Below, piece by piece: positions 60,734-64,000 of a stretch of 64,000 bases of DNA. The DNA comes from Deferribacteres bacterium (GTDB lineage: Bacteria; Zhuqueibacterota; Zhuqueibacteria; Zhuqueibacterales; Geothermadaptataceae): assembly GCA_020633655.1 (NCBI GenBank), contig JACKDF010000001.1, positions 1 to 64,000 on the forward strand, written 5' to 3'. A program made the position numbers and the translations under genes. Within the stretch, counting starts at the first letter, position 1. Each line of letters begins with the position of its first letter. The notes under the pieces are model-generated. The model searched no databases. It had not been told where the DNA came from and worked only from the letters and a program-made list of their open reading frames with translations.

Positions 60734-63043
60734 TCAATCCAGATCCCCCAGCAAATTAATTACAGACTGTTCCGGGAAATCTTCACTGCCGCTCTGGGAA
60801 TCCAAAACTGCAATCGCTGTCATATTCACAATATCGATCTCGTCGTTACCACCAATTTGCAGCAGGTGCACAGGTTTTCGCATTCCCATTAAAATTGGGC
60901 CGACAGCAACAGCATTTCCCAAGCGTTGCAGTAGTTTGTAGGCAACGTTGCCCGCTTCAAGGTTGGGAAAGATCAATACATTGGCGCCGCCTTTGCCCGA
61001 CAGTTCGCTAAACGGAAAAACGTCCTCGATTATTTGCGGCACAACCGCTGTATCCGCCTGCATTTCGCCATCGATGAGCACATCCCGGTCAAATTGCCTC
61101 ACCAGCTCCGTCGCTCGTCGCATTTTGTCGGCGAGAGGATGGTGCGAACTGCCAAAATTGGAAAAAGACAACATGGCAATTTTAGGTTCGACACCGAAAC
61201 GGCGTACCGTCTTCGCGCTGAGAATCGCAATTTTTGCCAGATCCTCGGCAGTAGGTTCAATATTCACGGTGGCATCAGCAAAGAAGTAAATCTGATCTTT
61301 TAGAATCATCATGTATAAACCGGCTACTTTCGCGACATCCGGGCGCGTTCCGATTATTTGCAGGGCAGGCCGAATCACATCAGAATAGTGTTGCATCAAT
61401 CCCGCAACGAGACCATCTGCGTCGCCTAGTTCCACCATCATCGTTGCGAAATAATTGTAATCGCGAACCCACTGGTGCGCCTCCGATTCGACCAATCCTT
61501 TCCGTTTCCGCATTTCGTACAGTTTCTTTGCATATCTGTCAATATTCGGTGACGCTTCGGGATGAATGATTTCCACACCTTGTAAAATATTCATGTGCAG
61601 ACTTTCCAATTTTTCTTCAATCACGTGCCGATCGCCCAACAGGACCGGATAGGCAAGATTTTCATCCAAAATAATTTCGCACGCTTTCAGGATGGCTTCA
61701 TGTTCCCCTTCCGGATAAACGATGCGTTTGGGTACTTTTTTCGCCCGGTTGATGAAAACGCGCATCACATGACGTGATAGCCCCAGACGGTCTTCGAGTT
61801 TTTCTTTGTACTTCTCGATATCGATTTTCAAGGTTGCAACGCCGGAATCGATCGCTGCCTGTGCTACAGCGGAAGCTTCCCACAAAAGAACACGCGGATC
61901 AAAAGGTTTGGGAATGATGTATTCGGGTCCAAATTCCAGCTTTTGTGAGCGATACGCTTTCATTACTGAATACGGGACGGGTTCTTTCGCTAAAGCAGCG
62001 AGGGCTTTCGCTGCAGCAATTTTCATCGCCTCATTGATTTGTGTTGCCCGCACATCCAGGGCGCCGCGGAAAATAAACGGAAATCCCAAAACGTTGTTCG
62101 CCTGGTTGGGATAATCACTGCGCCCGGTCGCCATAATGACATCGTCTCTGGCGGCTTTTGCTTCTTCATAGGTAATTTCCGGATCTGGATTCGCCATAGC
62201 AAAAATGATCGGATTATCTGCCATGGATTTCACCATCTCACGGCTGATGAGGTTCGCACTTGAAACACCGGCAAACATGTCCGCTCCTTGCATCGCTTCT
62301 TCTAGTGTGCGAATTTTTGTGTCCCTGGCAAAATACTCTTTGTATGGATTCATCCCCTCAGTTCGGCCTTTGTAAATAACACCTTTGCTATCGAGCATAA
62401 GAATATTTTCCAATCGTGCCCCCAATTGGATATAAAATTTGGCGCAGGCAATACCTGCAGCGCCGGCACCCATAAAAACGATTTTGATATCTTCGATGCG
62501 TTTATTGGCCAATTCAAGAGCATTCAACAAACCGGCGCCGGAAATAATCGCTGTTCCATGCTGGTCATCATGAAAAACCGGGATGTTCATTTGTTTCTTC
62601 AGTTCTTCCTCGATATAAAAACACTCCGGTGCTTTAATATCTTCGAGATTGATGCCGCCAAAGGTAGGCTCCAGCAGGCGTACAGTGCGAATGATTTCAT
62701 CCGGATCGTGGGTGTCGAGCTCAAGATCAAAAACATCGATATCTGCAAAACGTTTGAAAAGCACGCCCTTCCCTTCCATAACGGGTTTTCCCGCTGCAGC
62801 GCCAATATCACCAAGGCCCAGAACAGCGGTTCCATTACTCACAACCGCCACCAAATTACCCTTTGCAGTATAATTAAATACTTCTGCAGGATTTTTCTCA
62901 ATTTCACGACACGGTTCAGCAACTCCGGGTGTGTAGGCAAGGGAAAGATCCCGTTGAGTGATGCATGGTTTCGTTGTGCTCACTTCAATTTTTCCCCGTC
63001 TTCCGCGACGATGATAACCTAAGGCTTCCTCTCTATAATTCAT
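60734..63043 (-). CDS. maeB: NADP-dependent malic enzyme-phosphotransacetylase fusion
   Basis: 769 residues, the length of the MaeB fusion. N-terminal malic enzyme (~1-420): SLAYTPGVAEPCREI, the Lys in GKPVMEGKGVLFKRF, FHDDQHGTAIISGAGLLNAL with catalytic acids, NADP fold VFMGAGAAGIACAKF, and ATGRSDYPNQANNVLGFPFIFRGALDVRA. The C-terminal half (~430-769) is phosphotransacetylase-like (RIVYPEGEHEAILKACEII, GGANVLIFPNLEAGNVAYKLLQRLG); in characterised MaeB it regulates rather than acetylates. It produces pyruvate and NADPH from malate in the cytosol. Confidence 0.96.
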   Translation of the reverse strand: MNYREEALGYHRRGRRGKIEVSTTKPCITQRDLSLAYTPGVAEPCREIEKNPAEVFNYTAKGNLVAVVSNGTAVLGLGDIGAAAGKPVMEGKGVLFKRFADIDVFDLELDTHDPDEIIRTVRLLEPTFGGINLEDIKAPECFYIEEELKKQMNIPVFHDDQHGTAIISGAGLLNALELANKRIEDIKIVFMGAGAAGIACAKFYIQLGARLENILMLDSKGVIYKGRTEGMNPYKEYFARDTKIRTLEEAMQGADMFAGVSSANLISREMVKSMADNPIIFAMANPDPEITYEEAKAARDDVIMATGRSDYPNQANNVLGFPFIFRGALDVRATQINEAMKIAAAKALAALAKEPVPYSVMKAYRSQKLEFGPEYIIPKPFDPRVLLWEASAVAQAAIDSGVATLKIDIEKYKEKLEDRLGLSRHVMRVFINRAKKVPKRIVYPEGEHEAILKACEIILDENLAYPVLLGDRHVIEEKLESLHMNILQGVEIIHPEASPNIDRYAKKLYEMRKRKGLVESEAHQWVRDYNYFATMMVELGDADGLVAGLMQHYSDVIRPALQIIGTRPDVAKVAGLYMMILKDQIYFFADATVNIEPTAEDLAKIAILSAKTVRRFGVEPKIAMLSFSNFGSSHHPLADKMRRATELVRQFDRDVLIDGEMQADTAVVPQIIEDVFPFSELSGKGGANVLIFPNLEAGNVAYKLLQRLGNAVAVGPILMGMRKPVHLLQIGGNDEIDIVNMTAIAVLDSQSGSEDFPEQSVINLLGDLD

Positions 63044-63442
63044 TTCCTATTCCTTTCATTTTACCCAAAGGCGACAAGATACCGTTATCCGCAATGTAAA
63101 AACGTGAAGCTCAGGTCCTTGTGGCCTGTTTTCGGGAGAGTAATTCGACTTTTCATTTTTAGTTAAAATAACGGGTTATTGGTACCTCAAGATGTATATT
63201 GTGAGTTTAGTGATCGAATCGTCCAGGCTGTATGAAAATGCAGCGTAAACCGGTCGCTGAGCCTGTCGAAGCGCCCGGTTGAGCGTGAGCCCGGCTTCGA
63301 CACTTCGACTTGACGCAGTGCAGGCAAGCTCAGCCTCCGTGAAGTTTAAACGTTTTCACACAGTATTGTCAGCCGGTTTGCGTTTTTTTGCAATGCAGGA
63401 ATGACATCGTAACCGACTCACAATTTTAAGCTTGACAGTCCA
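63044..63442. repeat. intergenic with repeat family C copy 2 and family A copy 5
   Basis: 63092-63127 is family C (AATGTAAAAACGTGAAGCTC, then AGGTCCTTGTGGCCTG). 63250-63350 is a diverged family A copy (GGTCGCTGAGCCTGTCGAAG, CTTCGACACTTCGACTTGAC, CAGGCAAGCTCAGCCTCCGT). No gene. Confidence 0.7.
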
Positions 63443-63736
63443 CTAAGACGACTCTTCCAGACTCCTTTGTTTCTGCAAAAACAACTGATGATGGTGCGAA
63501 CCTTCCCGCAGCATTTTCGCACTGCATTTCGGGCATTTTTCTTCCTGACACCGGACGCCAGGCGTATGTTCGATTTTTTCACCACATTTTGGGCAAACAC
63601 AATTGCCCTGTGATCCCAATTGCTCGCCATGTTCATTTATGCGCCTGTGCCTATGCTGTTGATGATGTCCGTTTTCATGACTATGATGTTTGCAGCTTTC
63701 ATTGTCGTGTTTGTGATGTTTATGTCGTTCATTCAT
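63443..63736 (-). CDS. His-rich, zinc-ribbon-like metal-binding protein
   Basis: 97 residues. The N-terminus is a histidine-rich tail (HKHHKHDNESCKHHSHENG, then HHQQHRHRR) likely to bind or buffer metal ions. The core has CPKCGEKIEHTPGVRCQEEKCPKCSAKMLREG, two CxxC knuckles of a small zinc-ribbon or rubredoxin-like domain. Genes of this type often sit beside metal transport or nitrogenase-cofactor proteins. The gene just upstream is the end of a probable 10-TM heavy-metal exporter, about 110 nt away on the same strand. Confidence 0.85.
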   Translation of the reverse strand: MNERHKHHKHDNESCKHHSHENGHHQQHRHRRINEHGEQLGSQGNCVCPKCGEKIEHTPGVRCQEEKCPKCSAKMLREGSHHHQLFLQKQRSLEESS

Positions 63737-63847
63737 AATCTTACTCCTGATTCTTATTCTGATTGACTAGCCAACATCGTGAAGAGTTTTAACTTATACA
63801 GCCATTTTTTCAAGAAACATAGTCTGTTTTCCAACTATTTTTTTGTC

Positions 63848-64000
63848 TCACCATCCAAACCAATACACTGCTCCACCAACCATGAGAGCGGCAACAACAT
63901 TGAATAATTTTATCAATAATGAATCACGAATTGTATAAGACAGCAACGGCAGCATTCCATGGCCATCCTGCGAAATCGAACTGGCAAGAAGCACGGAAAA
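63848..64000 (-). CDS. C-terminal fragment of a putative 10-TM heavy-metal exporter (ArsP_2-like)
   Basis: 50 residues, cut by the window edge. The visible frame reads VLLASSISQDGHGMLPLLSY, then TIRDSLLIKLFNVVAALMVG and GGAVYWFGW before TGA. The SISQDGHGMLPLL segment and a final TM helix resemble the C-terminus of the ArsP_2/putative manganese or heavy-metal exporter family. The assignment is from memory of the motif. Its pairing with the His-rich metal-binding protein supports a metal-handling role. Confidence 0.6.
   Translation of the reverse strand, partial: FSVLLASSISQDGHGMLPLLSYTIRDSLLIKLFNVVAALMVGGAVYWFGW

Noticed and set aside
1..64000. CRISPR arrays, tRNA or rRNA genes, integrated phage
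   Set aside because: No regularly spaced repeats with unique spacers, no tRNA cloverleaf or rRNA signature, and no phage structural genes were seen. The 120-bp repeats at 21787-22870 are coding.

Overview
The window looks like chromosome of a Gram-negative, FCB-type bacterium (Bacteroidota/Calditrichota/KSB1-like). The evidence is signal peptides and lipoboxes, a TonB-receptor-like outer-membrane protein with an N-terminal carboxypeptidase-regulatory fold, a secreted pentaheme cytochrome ending in a FlgD/type-IX-like sorting domain, an AraC regulator with a multi-pass membrane sensor, and moderate GC with AT-rich intergenic DNA. No rRNA, tRNA, CRISPR array or phage was seen. The phylum is an inference.

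Layout. 1-9.4 kb: an orphan RHH antitoxin, an SDR, small secreted or membrane proteins, a glutamate-racemase-like gene, and a minus-strand group of alpha-L-rhamnosidase, cupin and ADP-ribosylglycohydrolase-like lipoprotein. 9.5-20.85 kb: a branched-chain amino-acid operon, ilvD-ilvB-ilvN-ilvC-cimA-[DUF433/DUF5615 toxin-antitoxin pair]-leuC-leuD-leuB, on the minus strand. It starts at a near-consensus promoter, followed by a 75-codon Ile/Leu/Val-rich leader ORF and a strong intrinsic terminator just before ilvD, and it ends in a 15-bp hairpin after leuB. Isoleucine would be made from citramalate (CimA), and valine and leucine by the shared ilv/leu enzymes.

20.9-24.8 kb: a broken REP-associated transposase between REP-like hairpins, next to a 1002-residue STAND (NB-ARC/TPR) protein whose TPR array is nine nearly identical 120-bp units. 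24.8-29.1 kb: a membrane ferredoxin-type protein with a FAD oxidoreductase, then a proline iminopeptidase. 29.1-34.2 kb: AT-rich DNA with a 41-codon membrane peptide gene, an outer-membrane beta-barrel protein, and selD, which carries an in-frame TGA at codon 17 (predicted selenocysteine) with a SECIS-like hairpin. A lipoprotein metallo-hydrolase follows.

34.5-46 kb: a second acetolactate-synthase-like enzyme paired with an aldehyde dehydrogenase, an FN3 lipoprotein, a Gfo/Idh/MocA oxidoreductase, a flavin reductase, a PEGA protein, an ECF sigma factor operon with two membrane proteins, and an MFS transporter. 46-57 kb: a calcium-binding-repeat secreted protein followed by the pentaheme cytochrome, a tyrosine phenol-lyase, DUF1059, DoxX, the AraC-type regulator, a CPBP protease and the TonB-type receptor. 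57-64 kb: an ArsC-like protein, NagB, a GalT/HIT-like nucleotidyltransferase, a CheY-like response regulator, the malic enzyme-phosphotransacetylase fusion, a His-rich metal-binding protein and the end of a probable 10-TM metal exporter.

Several dispersed intergenic repeat families (REP-like hairpins, a ~150-bp element in five copies, an 80-90 bp palindromic element and a 36-bp element) run through the window. The strongest candidates for something not yet described are the ilv leader/attenuator and the recently amplified STAND-TPR gene beside the RAYT/REP remnant. The Sec-containing selD is clear and easily misannotated.
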